Source: Lachnospira rogosae (GTDB taxonomy: Bacteria > Bacillota > Clostridia > Lachnospirales > Lachnospiraceae). Taken from it: 64,000 nucleotides of DNA. The notes beneath the pieces were generated by a model. That model searched no databases and was not told the DNA's origin. It saw only the letters and a list, made by a program, of their open reading frames with translations. The first letter of the stretch is position 1. Each line of letters starts with the position of its first letter. The stretch lies in the NCBI RefSeq assembly GCF_040096455.1, contig NZ_JBBMER010000003.1, forward strand, positions 1 to 64,000, given 5' to 3'. Shown piece after piece: positions 24,367 to 34,211 of this stretch. The position numbers were made by a program, and so were the translations under genes.

Positions 24367-25227
24367 ATGGCCTCAATGAGAGATATAAAAAGGCGTAGAG
24401 ATAGTATTCAGAGTACAGGTCAGATTACCAAGGCTATGAAGCTTGTTTCCACTGTTAAACTTCAAAAAGCAAAGGGAAAGGCAGAGAGCACAAAGCCTTA
24501 TTCAGATCTGATGTACGAAACGATATGCAATATGCTTGCCAGATCAGGTAACATCAATCATAAGTATCTTCAGGCTGGTGAGTCTGAAAGAAAAGCTGTT
24601 ATAACAATAACGGCCAATCGTGGACTTGCTGGTGGTTACAATACTAATATAACCAAGCTTATTACAGAGAGCGGAATTCCTAAGGAAGATATTGATATAA
24701 TTGCAATAGGAACTAAGGGAAGAGATTATCTTGCAAGAAGAGGTTACAATATAACAGATGATTGTTCAGATGTTATTAACGAACCACTTTATACGGATGC
24801 AAGAGATATATGTGATAAGCTTCTTGAAAGATTTGCGGATGGACAGATAGGTGAAATATACCTTGCTTATACATCATTTAAGAATACAGTTGTTCACGAG
24901 CCTAAGCTTATTAAGCTTCTTCCAGTATCAGTTGATACTGAGAGCGTGAGTGCTGATAAGGAAGATACAACACCTATGAATTATGAACCAGCCGAAGATG
25001 AAGCTTTGAATCTTATCATACCTAAGTATGTGTGCAGTCTTATATATGGTGCACTTATTGAAGCTGTTGCCAGTGAGAATGGTGCACGTATGCAGGCTAT
25101 GGATAATGCGACAAGCAATGCCGATGAGATGATTTCTGATTTATCACTTAAGTATAACAGAGCCCGTCAGGCTTCTATTACACAGGAACTTACAGAGATT
25201 ATTGCTGGTGCAAATGCTATCGGCTAA
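24367..25227 (+). CDS. atpG: ATP synthase F1 subunit gamma
   Basis: Gamma is the central rotating shaft. The 286-residue protein has N-terminal MASMRDIKRRRDSIQST with TKAMKLVSTVKLQKAK, and C-terminal ENGARMQAMDNATSNADEMI and QASITQELTEIIAGA. The start at ATG 24367 has GGAGG 8 bases upstream; ATG 24343 lies before that site. Confidence 0.97.
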   Translation: MASMRDIKRRRDSIQSTGQITKAMKLVSTVKLQKAKGKAESTKPYSDLMYETICNMLARSGNINHKYLQAGESERKAVITITANRGLAGGYNTNITKLITESGIPKEDIDIIAIGTKGRDYLARRGYNITDDCSDVINEPLYTDARDICDKLLERFADGQIGEIYLAYTSFKNTVVHEPKLIKLLPVSVDTESVSADKEDTTPMNYEPAEDEALNLIIPKYVCSLIYGALIEAVASENGARMQAMDNATSNADEMISDLSLKYNRARQASITQELTEIIAGANAIG

Positions 25228-25304
25228 TTAGAGTTTGTTATAACTCTTGGCGGGTCTGTGTATTCAGCCCGTGTACAATTAATTAACAATAGATGGAGGT
25301 AACA

Positions 25305-26696
25305 ATGGCAGAGAAGAATATCGGTAAGATTACTCAGATTATCAGTGCTGTAATAGATATTAAATTTGCAGAAGGTAATCTGCCAGAAATCAATTCAGCC
25401 ATCAATATAAAGACCAAAGACGGCGGCAAGCTCGTTGTAGAGGTTGCTCAGCATCTTGGGGATGATACAGTAAGATGTATAGCCCTTGGACCTACTGATG
25501 GTCTTGTTAGAGGTATGGAAGCAGAAGCCACAGGAGCACCTATTTCAGTACCTGTTGGTGAGCAGACACTTGGTAGAATCTTTAATGTATTAGGAGATCC
25601 TATCGATAATAAGCCAGCTCCAGAAGTAGAGCATATGCCTATTCACAGAAAGGCACCTACATTTGCTGAGCAGGCTACTAATACAGAAATGTTAGAGACT
25701 GGTATTAAGGTTGTAGATTTACTTTGTCCTTACCAGAAGGGTGGTAAGATCGGTCTTTTCGGTGGTGCCGGAGTTGGTAAGACAGTTCTTATTCAGGAGC
25801 TTATCAGAAATATTGCTACAGAGCACGGTGGATATTCAGTATTCACAGGTGTTGGTGAGCGTACTCGTGAAGGTAATGACCTTTACCACGAAATGATGGA
25901 TTCAGGAGTTATCGAGAAGACAACAATGGTATTCGGACAGATGAATGAACCACCTGGAGCTAGAATGAGAGTTGGTCTTACAGGACTTACTATGGCTGAG
26001 TATTTCAGAGATAAGGGTGGAAAGGATGTACTTCTTTTCATCGATAACATTTATAGATTTACACAGGCAGGTTCAGAGGTTTCAGCCCTTCTTGGACGTA
26101 TGCCATCAGCCGTTGGTTATCAGCCAACTCTTCAGACAGAGATGGGTGCTCTTCAGGAACGTATTACATCAACTAAGAATGGTTCTATCACATCAGTTCA
26201 GGCTGTATATGTACCAGCGGATGATTTAACTGACCCAGCGCCAGCAACAACATTTGCACATCTTGATGCAACTACAGTTCTTTCACGTTCTATAGTTGAA
26301 CTTGGTATTTATCCAGCGGTAGATCCACTTGAGTCTACATCAAGAATTCTTGATCCAAGAATCGTTGGTGAAGAACATTATAAGGTTGCCAGAGATGTTC
26401 AGGAAATCTTACAGAAGTACAAAGAACTTCAGGATATTATCGCAATCCTTGGTATGGACGAACTTTCAGAAGAAGATAAGATGGTCGTATCAAGAGCAAG
26501 AAAGGTACAGAGATTCCTCTCTCAGCCATTCTTCGTTGCAGGACAGTTCACAGGACTTGAAGGACGTTATGTACCAATCAGTGATACAATTCAGGGCTTT
26601 AAGGAAATCATCGAAGGTAAGTATGATGATATACCAGAAAGTTATTTCCTTAACTGTGGAAGTATTGATGATGTACTTGCTAAGGTATCTAAATAG
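25305..26696 (+). CDS. atpD: ATP synthase F1 subunit beta
   Basis: Beta carries the catalytic sites. The 463-residue protein has Walker A GGAGVGKT, the catalytic region GERTREGNDLYHEM, and Walker B LLFIDNIYRFTQAGSEVSALLGRMPSAVGYQPTL is conserved with Tyr for the usual Phe after IDNI. ATG 25305 follows GGAGG; ATG 25293 is within the leader. Confidence 0.98.
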   Translation: MAEKNIGKITQIISAVIDIKFAEGNLPEINSAINIKTKDGGKLVVEVAQHLGDDTVRCIALGPTDGLVRGMEAEATGAPISVPVGEQTLGRIFNVLGDPIDNKPAPEVEHMPIHRKAPTFAEQATNTEMLETGIKVVDLLCPYQKGGKIGLFGGAGVGKTVLIQELIRNIATEHGGYSVFTGVGERTREGNDLYHEMMDSGVIEKTTMVFGQMNEPPGARMRVGLTGLTMAEYFRDKGGKDVLLFIDNIYRFTQAGSEVSALLGRMPSAVGYQPTLQTEMGALQERITSTKNGSITSVQAVYVPADDLTDPAPATTFAHLDATTVLSRSIVELGIYPAVDPLESTSRILDPRIVGEEHYKVARDVQEILQKYKELQDIIAILGMDELSEEDKMVVSRARKVQRFLSQPFFVAGQFTGLEGRYVPISDTIQGFKEIIEGKYDDIPESYFLNCGSIDDVLAKVSK

Positions 26697-26750
26697 GTAT
26701 CAGACACGGATATTAAAGTATAATTAGATATCTTGATAAGGAGAATAGAT

Positions 26751-27155
26751 ATGGCGGATACAGGTACAATGAAGCTTCTGGTTAATACGCCAGAAAGAGT
26801 ATTTTTTAATGGTGAAGCCACATTTGTTGAATTAGCTACAAGTGAAGGTGAGATAGGTGTGTATCCACAGCATATCCCACTTACTGCAGTGTTAGTTCCA
26901 TGTGTGCTGACTATTCACCAGAATGACGGAATTAAGAAGGCGGCTGTACACGGCGGTATTGTTGAAGTCCTTAAGGATAAAGTGACAATATTAGCAGAGA
27001 TAGCTGAATGGCCTGATGAGATTGACGTCAATCGTGCCAATGATGCCAAGATAAGAGCAGAGAGAAGACTTGCCAGCAAGGACAGTAATCTTGATGTTCC
27101 TAGAGCTGAGATGGCATTAAAGAGATCACTTGCACGTTTAGGTGCTGCTGATTAA
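26751..27155 (+). CDS. atpC: ATP synthase F1 subunit epsilon
   Basis: Epsilon is the regulatory subunit of the rotor. It has 134 residues: an N-terminal beta barrel (MKLLVNTPERVFFNGEATF with SEGEIGVYPQHIPL) and a C-terminal two-helix hairpin that can inhibit ATP hydrolysis. ATG 26751 follows AAGGAGAATAGAT. It is the last gene of the operon, followed by a terminator-like hairpin. Confidence 0.96.
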   Translation: MADTGTMKLLVNTPERVFFNGEATFVELATSEGEIGVYPQHIPLTAVLVPCVLTIHQNDGIKKAAVHGGIVEVLKDKVTILAEIAEWPDEIDVNRANDAKIRAERRLASKDSNLDVPRAEMALKRSLARLGAAD

Positions 27156-27170
27156 TAATTAAAGTATATA

Positions 27171-27217
27171 CCTTCCATTAACTGGTAATAATGTTATTAG
27201 TTAATGGGAGGTTTTTT
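27171..27217 (+). terminator. atp operon terminator whose 3' arm is the next gene's ribosome site
   Basis: CCTTCCATTAACT (27171-27183) pairs with AGTTAATGGGAGG (27199-27211) with one G-T pair, followed by six Ts (27212-27217). The GGGAGG of the 3' arm is at the same time the only ribosome binding site for ATG 27218. Confidence 0.85.
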
Positions 27218-28009
27218 ATGTATAAATGCAGAAAATATAAATTACAGCGGATAGCTGTTACAATAGCGGCTATTCTGTGGATTGTTACAGCAGTGAGAAG
27301 CTTTATGGAAAGAAGTATATATGCGGTTAATAATACAGGCAGTGATATTGTTAGTATATTCAGCGAAAATGTGGATAACAATGTCCAATCTGACATAAGT
27401 GTGGATACAGAGCTGTCAGATAATTACTTATCTGAGCAGGCAATGTGCCTTATACTTGAGAAAATGGCATCAGAGATAGGAATTAACCGCTATAATATAC
27501 AGTATTCTGGTAATAACTCTTATGAAAATGTGTATAATAACCGTTATATTTCACGGGAATGTGTATTAACGCAGGATTCTTTATATGGAACAGTAGTTAT
27601 GGGGATAAAAGCGACAGATGAGGATAAGAACTATATAAGTATCCACATAAAGCTAGGCAAAGGAGTAACATCAACAACTGCATACAAGGCGAAGCTTGAA
27701 AAAATATGCAATATATACGGAATTGATAGTAATGTTAACGTATGTATAACAGGCCAGTGTGATGGCGATAAAAGCATAGAAGAAAGAAATCAGATAACCG
27801 GTAACATCTTAAGCCAGCTTGGTGCAAAAGAAGCAGAAGCAAGCCGAACTAAGGACTTGTATACAATATATGCCTATGACAAAGACACAGATGGCTATAT
27901 GTACATTGGAAAGAAAAAGACCAATATTAATATATCAATGAATTATGATGAAACAACAGACAAGACCAATATATATCTGGCGACCCCAATTAACAGAGGG
28001 GACTATTAA
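27218..28009 (+). CDS. YwmB-like exported protein (DUF1779-type)
   Basis: The 263-residue protein has a basic N-terminus and one hydrophobic segment (about 9-26), followed by an exported domain. Its place just downstream of atpC matches ywmB of B. subtilis, and the pattern (an N-terminal alpha/beta module with a central GTVVMGIKATDEDKNYISIHI strand pair and a C-terminal YTIYAYDK) is compatible with the YwmB family of unknown function. Assignment leans on context. ATG 27218 is read from the GGGAGG held in the upstream hairpin. Confidence 0.65.
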   Translation: MYKCRKYKLQRIAVTIAAILWIVTAVRSFMERSIYAVNNTGSDIVSIFSENVDNNVQSDISVDTELSDNYLSEQAMCLILEKMASEIGINRYNIQYSGNNSYENVYNNRYISRECVLTQDSLYGTVVMGIKATDEDKNYISIHIKLGKGVTSTTAYKAKLEKICNIYGIDSNVNVCITGQCDGDKSIEERNQITGNILSQLGAKEAEASRTKDLYTIYAYDKDTDGYMYIGKKKTNINISMNYDETTDKTNIYLATPINRGDY

Positions 28010-28071
28010 TAAAATTGCAGACTATCAGACCACTACATTTATTGAGATAATAGGCTTATATTAATTGCTAC

Positions 28072-28100
28072 TTGTGTATTGTCCGCAAAGATATTAAAAT
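28072..28100 (+). promoter_or_regulatory. Possible promoter of the methyltransferase gene
   Basis: TTGTGT (28072-28077) lies 17 bp from TAAAAT (28095-28100), 33 bases before the proposed TTG start. The match is moderate. Confidence 0.4.
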
Positions 28101-28132
28101 AGTACAGTAAGCCTAAAATGGAGGTTATGATA

Positions 28133-29275
28133 TTGGATATTACACAATTACTTGATATATGTATTAGCGATAAGCTTATAGATATGGTTATAAGCGGACA
28201 GAAGAATAAAAGCGAAGATAAGGCAGTAAAGGTAAGAATAAGACCAGTTATTCTTAAGAATGAGATTGAATACCAGGTGTCTGAATTTGTAGGAAGAAAG
28301 GTGTTACATTCTAACCATAGTGCTGCTGATGTAAAGAAGAAGATAATTGATTATATGACAGAGGATTTCAAGCAGGCACAGATTAATATGACTGATGCGG
28401 CTGCAACAATACTTTCAAGCAAGAGTAAGACATTGACCTGCAAATATAAAAAAGCAGGACAGTTGAAGGCACAGAGAGATCTGAGCCATAACAGAACCAA
28501 GAAATATATAATACAAGAAGGAAAGCCTGTGGCATTTATGATAGACCTTGGTGTTATGGGACAAGATGGTAAGATTATAAGAACAAGATATGATAAGTTC
28601 AGACAGATTAACCGTTTTCTTGAATATATAGAAGATATACTTCCAAAGCTTGATAAGGAAAGAGAACTTACAATAATTGATTTTGGCTGTGGAAAGTCTT
28701 ATCTTACATTTGCTATGTATTACTATCTTAAGGAGCTTAAAGGATATAATATACGAATTATAGGACTTGACCTTAAGGCGGACGTGATAGAACATTGTAA
28801 CGAACTTAGAACAAGGTATGGTTATGATAAGCTTGATTTCTATGTTGGAGATATAGCAACGTACAAAGATGTGGACAAGGTAGATATGGTGGTCACACTG
28901 CACGCCTGTGATACAGCAACGGATTATGCACTTGCCAAGGCAGTTAAGTGGGGGGCGGAGGTTATATTATCAGTGCCTTGCTGCCAGCACGAAGCTAACA
29001 GGACAATAAAGAGCGATATATTATCGCCGGTTATGGACTATGGCATATTAAAAGAAAGAATGGCGGCTATAGTAACAGATGCGGCAAGAGCCAAGCTTCT
29101 TACAGCTAATGGCTATGATACACAGATATTGGAATTCATAGATATGGAGCATACTCCTAAAAATCTTCTTATAAGGGCAGTTAAGAGTAGTAAAGAAGAC
29201 ATCTCTGCCAGAGAAAAGACTAAAGATATGTTAGAGGCATTGAATTTGGAACTGACAATCGACAAGCTTATATAA
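28133..29275 (+). CDS. Class I SAM-dependent methyltransferase
   Basis: From TTG 28133 the protein has 380 residues. The C-terminal half is a Rossmann-like methyltransferase with motif I TIIDFGCGKSYLTF, IIGLDLKADVIEHC, then MVVTLHACDTATDYALAKA and LSVPCCQHE. These are features of the Methyltransf_32 group, which includes predicted rRNA/tRNA methyltransferases; the substrate is unknown. The N-terminal 150 residues carry a positively charged region that may bind RNA. TTG 28133 is 8 bases from GGAGG; ATG 28118 and 28127 overlap or crowd that site. Confidence 0.85.
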   Translation: MDITQLLDICISDKLIDMVISGQKNKSEDKAVKVRIRPVILKNEIEYQVSEFVGRKVLHSNHSAADVKKKIIDYMTEDFKQAQINMTDAAATILSSKSKTLTCKYKKAGQLKAQRDLSHNRTKKYIIQEGKPVAFMIDLGVMGQDGKIIRTRYDKFRQINRFLEYIEDILPKLDKERELTIIDFGCGKSYLTFAMYYYLKELKGYNIRIIGLDLKADVIEHCNELRTRYGYDKLDFYVGDIATYKDVDKVDMVVTLHACDTATDYALAKAVKWGAEVILSVPCCQHEANRTIKSDILSPVMDYGILKERMAAIVTDAARAKLLTANGYDTQILEFIDMEHTPKNLLIRAVKSSKEDISAREKTKDMLEALNLELTIDKLI

Positions 29276-29288
29276 GAATGGAGATAAT

Positions 29289-31826
29289 ATGAGAAAATCT
29301 GATAAAAAGGTAAGTTCTAAGTATCTTGTACTTGGAATAATATTTATAGTTACGATGGTGCTCACATTTTTGTCAATGAGTTTTGAGTCAGTTACACCAT
29401 CGGCAACAACTATGTCTGCGGCGACAATTCCTGTTATAACTATGCAGTCAGAAGAGGGCAATGAGTTCAATTCATTGCACGGTTTTACACAGGAGATTAA
29501 TCAGGCACTGATTAATGATAATCTTACTCCAGTGGCAAAGACAAGACAGCTTCCTATTATTATTCACAATTATGGAGCTGAGGTGCAGGAGCTTACATAT
29601 AAGATAAGAAATCTGTCAGATAACGGACTGATAGAGAATACCAAAGTTACAGAGCTTGTTAATAATGGTGAAACAATTACTGCCACACTGAATATCAAGA
29701 ATCTTATAGATGATAATACGCAGTATGCTCTTGAGATAATATTAGAGACAAGCACACACGAAGAAATTCACTATTATACAAGAATTATTACAGGTGAAGA
29801 CTATTCAATAGATGATAAGTTTGCATTTGTGGAGGACTTTAATGCCTGTACATTTAATCAGGACAGATTAAGTGAAATACAGAAGTATATAGAAACTTCG
29901 TCTGCTGGCAATAATAATAATTTTGGAAAGGTTAATATCAACAGCACATTAAGCCAGATTGGCTGGGGTGATATGGGACCATATGTAGAAAGCCAGCTTA
30001 TACCGGTTATTAAGGAGATAAGCAAAGACGTGGCTGTAATAACATTTGATTATAAGATAGGTGCTATTAATGAATATGAATCTTATGACTCTTATAATGT
30101 GTATGAATATTACCGTATAAGACAGACTACAAGCGGATTTTATCTGCTTAATTATGAAAGAGAAGCTAACCAGATATTTGACGGTAAGAACGACATCTTA
30201 TCAACAGCTAAGATTAATCTTGGAATACAGTCAGGAACAACAGCTGAATTTAATTCTGACGAGAAGGGAACTTATTCATACTTTGTCAATGAAGGTTCTC
30301 TGTGGTGCTACAATATTGATACTAATATGTATACAAGAGTATTCTCATTTAACGCCGATGAAACAGATGGCATAAGAGAGAACTATAACCAGCACGGAAT
30401 AAAGATACTTAATGTAAGTAACGATGGCAACTGCGATTTTATAGTATATGGATATATGAACAGAGGTGAGCATGAGGGCGAGTCGGGCGTATCTTTGTGC
30501 AAGTATTCATATGAAGATAATATAGTAGAAGAAAGATTGTATATTCCAATGGATAAGCCATATGACATATTGTCACAGAATGTTGGCCGAATAGCTTATC
30601 TTGCTGATGAGAATACATTTTATATATTAATGGACGATACACTGTATTCGATAGATATTGTAAGTAAGGAAGTTATGACAGTAGTGTCTGGGCTTGTGGA
30701 CGGAACATATGCTGTATCAGAAAATGGAGATGCCATAGCCTACAGTATGAATGGCAGATTATATAGTACAGACTCAATACGAATATTCAATATGAGTACG
30801 GACAGCGAGAAGATAATTAAGGCTGACGACAATGAATATATAAGATGTCTTGGATATATTAATGGAGATTTCGTATATGGCATAGCTGATAAAGCTGATA
30901 TTCTTATAAAAGAGGATGGAAGCAGGACATTTGCAATGTATAGGCTTGAAATAATGGATTCTGATTACAATGTAATAAAGGAATACGAACAGCCGGGTGT
31001 ATATGTAAGTGATGCTTCGGTAAGTGATATGCGTATCAATCTTACAAGAGTTGTGAAATCAGGTGATGGTGATTATGAAAGTACAAGTATTGACCAGCTT
31101 ATTAATAAAGATGAGAATAAACAAGAAGATGGACTTACACTGGAAACTATAGTTACAGATAACAGAAAGCAGGAGCTTGCAATTAAGCTTATGAAAGCAC
31201 TTCCGGCAGGCAGTGTGGAATTCAGGACATCTTCTGAGGTAAGTTATAAGGATAATGCACTGCTGGAGCTTGATAATGATTTTGCCGGTGATGGACGATA
31301 TTATGTATATGGGTATGGACGTTTTCAGGATAGTACAACCCAGATATCAAAGGCTATAATACTTGCCAATGACACATATGGTTCAGTTAATGATTATAAT
31401 GCTAACACAATATGGAAGCGTTACAGGAACACCTCAGCACAGATTAAAGGACTTAGTATAATTGATGCTGGTTCATCTCTTAGAACGGCATTACAGACAG
31501 TGGCTTCCTATGCAGGTGCACAGTTTGATATTAATGCTTATATACAGGATAAAACGGCTGACGAGATATTAAGCCTTATTCCAGGTGTTGCAGGACTTAG
31601 TGTGAAGTCAGTAACAGTCGATAAAATGCTCAATTTTATTGATAATGGCTGTCCGGTTATAGGCAAGAGCGGAAGTGAGTCATATGTAATAATTACAGGC
31701 TATGATTCTAAAAATGTAACATATATAGATACTGCTTCTGATTCAATGGTAACAGTTGCATTAACTGATGCCAGCAAGATGTTTAACCAGTGGGAAAATG
31801 TATTTATAACTTATTACAAGAATTAA
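29289..31826 (+). CDS. Large exported protein with beta-propeller and inactive C39-like domain
   Basis: The 845-residue protein is anchored by an N-terminal membrane segment (about 12-32). Immunoglobulin-like beta structure follows (about 70-170), then a long region of short repeating strands (about 330-620) that looks like a TolB/WD-type propeller (NVSNDGNCDFIVYG, RIAYLADENTFYILMDD, AISENG-like turns). The last 110 residues resemble a peptidase C39-like domain (SLRTALQTVASYAGAQ ... SESYVIITGYD ... YIDTASDS) but lack the catalytic Cys and the usual His. It is probably non-enzymatic. It starts 13 bases after the methyltransferase and is followed by a PBP, suggesting a surface or wall role. Confidence 0.7.
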   Translation: MRKSDKKVSSKYLVLGIIFIVTMVLTFLSMSFESVTPSATTMSAATIPVITMQSEEGNEFNSLHGFTQEINQALINDNLTPVAKTRQLPIIIHNYGAEVQELTYKIRNLSDNGLIENTKVTELVNNGETITATLNIKNLIDDNTQYALEIILETSTHEEIHYYTRIITGEDYSIDDKFAFVEDFNACTFNQDRLSEIQKYIETSSAGNNNNFGKVNINSTLSQIGWGDMGPYVESQLIPVIKEISKDVAVITFDYKIGAINEYESYDSYNVYEYYRIRQTTSGFYLLNYEREANQIFDGKNDILSTAKINLGIQSGTTAEFNSDEKGTYSYFVNEGSLWCYNIDTNMYTRVFSFNADETDGIRENYNQHGIKILNVSNDGNCDFIVYGYMNRGEHEGESGVSLCKYSYEDNIVEERLYIPMDKPYDILSQNVGRIAYLADENTFYILMDDTLYSIDIVSKEVMTVVSGLVDGTYAVSENGDAIAYSMNGRLYSTDSIRIFNMSTDSEKIIKADDNEYIRCLGYINGDFVYGIADKADILIKEDGSRTFAMYRLEIMDSDYNVIKEYEQPGVYVSDASVSDMRINLTRVVKSGDGDYESTSIDQLINKDENKQEDGLTLETIVTDNRKQELAIKLMKALPAGSVEFRTSSEVSYKDNALLELDNDFAGDGRYYVYGYGRFQDSTTQISKAIILANDTYGSVNDYNANTIWKRYRNTSAQIKGLSIIDAGSSLRTALQTVASYAGAQFDINAYIQDKTADEILSLIPGVAGLSVKSVTVDKMLNFIDNGCPVIGKSGSESYVIITGYDSKNVTYIDTASDSMVTVALTDASKMFNQWENVFITYYKN

Positions 31827-31839
31827 AGAGGATATGCAG

Positions 31840-34074
31840 ATGGCTAAATCAACTAAGAAAAGAAAGAAAAGACAGAGCAAAAAGATAAAGATTATAAAAA
31901 TTATAATACTATCAATAATACTTATTCTTCTTATAGCGGGCGGCATATATGCAGGACCTAAGATTGTAACAGTAATTCAGCTTGCGAATGATGCTAAGAG
32001 AATAGCAGATGAAAGTACAATAGATACATTTAAAGATGGAAAGACGACTATAATATACGATACTAACGGCGAACAGTTATGTACTATGAAAGCTTCTAAA
32101 GATATGTACTATATCCAGATGAGTGATATACCAAAGACACTTGCAAATTCATTTGTTGTAATGGAAGACAGGGACTTTTACAACCACTCAGGAATTGATA
32201 TTAAGGCGATTATAAGGGCGGTTATAATCAACAGCCGTAATGATACGATAGTTCAGGGAGCAAGTACAATTACACAGCAGCTTGCCAAAAATGTATTTTT
32301 AAGCCAGGAGGTTACATGGGAGAGAAAGGTTAAGGAGATATTCTTAGCACAACATCTGGAAAAGAAATACAGCAAAGACCAGATTTTGGAATTCTATCTT
32401 AACAACATATATTTCAGTAATGGATACTATGGAATAGAAGCTGCGGCAAGAGGATATTTTGGCAAATCAGCCTCAGAGCTTTCAGTATCACAGCAGGCAT
32501 TTATTGCGGCTATACCTAATAACCCTACCAAGTATAATCCGTTGACTAATTATGATGCGACAATTACAAGAAGAAATCTCATTTTAAAAGAACTTCGTGA
32601 TGCAGATTATATAGATTCAATGACTTATAATACAGCGATTGCTGAGGAGATAACAATAACAGGACAGAAAGCTGCTAATAAGAACAGCTCAGTTGAAACC
32701 TATGCAAGGCATTGTGCAACGGAAGAACTTATGAAATATTACGGTTTTACAATGCGTAATAACTTTGATACAGAAGATGAATATAATACATATGAGGAAC
32801 TGTACCAGCAGTATTACTCATCATGCCAGCAGATGCTTATTAATGGTGGATATACAATATATACAAGCATAGATCCGGATATACAGGCTTCACTTCAGGA
32901 GTCCATAGATAATAATCTTTCATCATTTAAGAAGGTGTCAGATGACGGAATATATGAATTACAGGGTGCAGCGACATGCATTGATAATAGCACAGGAAAT
33001 GTAGTTGCAATTGTAGGTTCAAGGTCACAGGATGATATTGATGGATATACACTTAACAGGGCATACCAGAGCTATAGACAGCCCGGAAGCTGTATTAAGC
33101 CTGTGATTGTATATGTGCCATATCTACAGCTTGGTAATAATCCAGACACAATAGTTAATGATGAAAGGATAGATGGTGGTCCATCTAACGCAGACGGCAC
33201 ATATTCTGGACAGATGACACTTAGAACGGCAGTAAGCAAGTCAAAGAATACTGTAGCATGGAAGATATACAGAGACGACATAACACCAAAGGCTGGTATT
33301 GGTTTTCTTCTTAATATGGGCTTTCACAAAATATGGATGGATAAATCAACCAATGCTGCGGCACTTGGAGGCTTTACTTATGGCGTATCGACAGAGGAGA
33401 TGGCTGGAGCATATGCAACAATCGTCAATGACGGCGAATACAGACAGCCAACCTGTGTTGAGAAGATACTCAACACATCAGGAAAAGCGATTGTAGATAC
33501 CTCTAAGAGAAGTTCAAGAGTATATGATACTAATTCATGCAGAATGATGACAGATATGCTCCGTACAGTAGTAACAAGCGGAACAGGTGTTGGGGCAGAG
33601 CCATCTAATGCTATTGTAGCTGGTAAGACAGGTACAACTAACTCTAATAAGGATGCGTGGTTCTGTGGATACAGCCAGTATTATACAACAGCTATATGGA
33701 TGGGATATGATTATCCTAAGACATTAAGCTCAGTTAAGACTCTGGCTATATTTAAGGATTTTATGTATGATATACATAAAGATAAGAAAAAGGTAGAATT
33801 CAAGACGGCAAATGGTTCTTATACGAAGAAGAACCAGACTGAAACTGAGACACAGAGCCAGACAGAAGAACAGACAACAACACAGCAGGAAACTACTACT
33901 GTAACTCCAACGACAAAGGCGGCAACGACAACACATCAGGCTACTACTAAAGCACAGACGCCAACGACACAGCAGGCTGCTACTAAGACCCAGCAGACAA
34001 AGGAACAAAAGACTGGAGAGTGGGAAGCACCTACTAAGGAAGATGCACCTGCACAGAATATAAGTCCGTATTAA
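31840..34074 (+). CDS. Class A penicillin-binding protein (PBP1A type)
   Basis: This bifunctional peptidoglycan synthase has 744 residues. After a very basic cytoplasmic tail (about 25 residues) and a membrane helix (about 26-45), the GT51 glycosyltransferase domain carries catalytic Glu109 in EDRDFYNHSG and GASTITQQLAKN. The transpeptidase has SCIK (Ser417, Lys420), SKN (468-470) and KTG (596-598). The C-terminal 90 residues are Thr/Gln-rich and low in complexity, typical of a wall-facing linker. ATG 31840 follows AAAGAGG by 8 bases; ATG 31834 is too close. It ends in a strong shared terminator. Confidence 0.95.
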   Translation: MAKSTKKRKKRQSKKIKIIKIIILSIILILLIAGGIYAGPKIVTVIQLANDAKRIADESTIDTFKDGKTTIIYDTNGEQLCTMKASKDMYYIQMSDIPKTLANSFVVMEDRDFYNHSGIDIKAIIRAVIINSRNDTIVQGASTITQQLAKNVFLSQEVTWERKVKEIFLAQHLEKKYSKDQILEFYLNNIYFSNGYYGIEAAARGYFGKSASELSVSQQAFIAAIPNNPTKYNPLTNYDATITRRNLILKELRDADYIDSMTYNTAIAEEITITGQKAANKNSSVETYARHCATEELMKYYGFTMRNNFDTEDEYNTYEELYQQYYSSCQQMLINGGYTIYTSIDPDIQASLQESIDNNLSSFKKVSDDGIYELQGAATCIDNSTGNVVAIVGSRSQDDIDGYTLNRAYQSYRQPGSCIKPVIVYVPYLQLGNNPDTIVNDERIDGGPSNADGTYSGQMTLRTAVSKSKNTVAWKIYRDDITPKAGIGFLLNMGFHKIWMDKSTNAAALGGFTYGVSTEEMAGAYATIVNDGEYRQPTCVEKILNTSGKAIVDTSKRSSRVYDTNSCRMMTDMLRTVVTSGTGVGAEPSNAIVAGKTGTTNSNKDAWFCGYSQYYTTAIWMGYDYPKTLSSVKTLAIFKDFMYDIHKDKKKVEFKTANGSYTKKNQTETETQSQTEEQTTTQQETTTVTPTTKAATTTHQATTKAQTPTTQQAATKTQQTKEQKTGEWEAPTKEDAPAQNISPY

Positions 34075-34094
34075 TTAATCATAAGTTCTAAATA

Positions 34095-34142
34095 AAAAAT
34101 CACGGTCAGGTGTGTTATTAACAATACCTGACCGTGATTATT
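34095..34142. terminator. Bidirectional terminator after the PBP gene
   Basis: AATCACGGTCAGGT (34098-34111) pairs perfectly with ACCTGACCGTGATT (34126-34139). A run of As before it makes a T tract on the minus strand, so it terminates the minus-strand gene ending at 34212 and, less strongly, the PBP transcript. Confidence 0.88.
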
Positions 34143-34211
34143 ATATTTAATATATTAAATGTTATTAACATTCATTAATATATTAATAATTGCCTTTGTT
34201 TAATTTCAGGC

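Noticed and set aside
19933..27155. V-type (archaeal-like) Na+ ATPase
   Set aside because: Gene order and subunits are clearly the F-type set atpZ-I-B-E-F-H-A-G-D-C.
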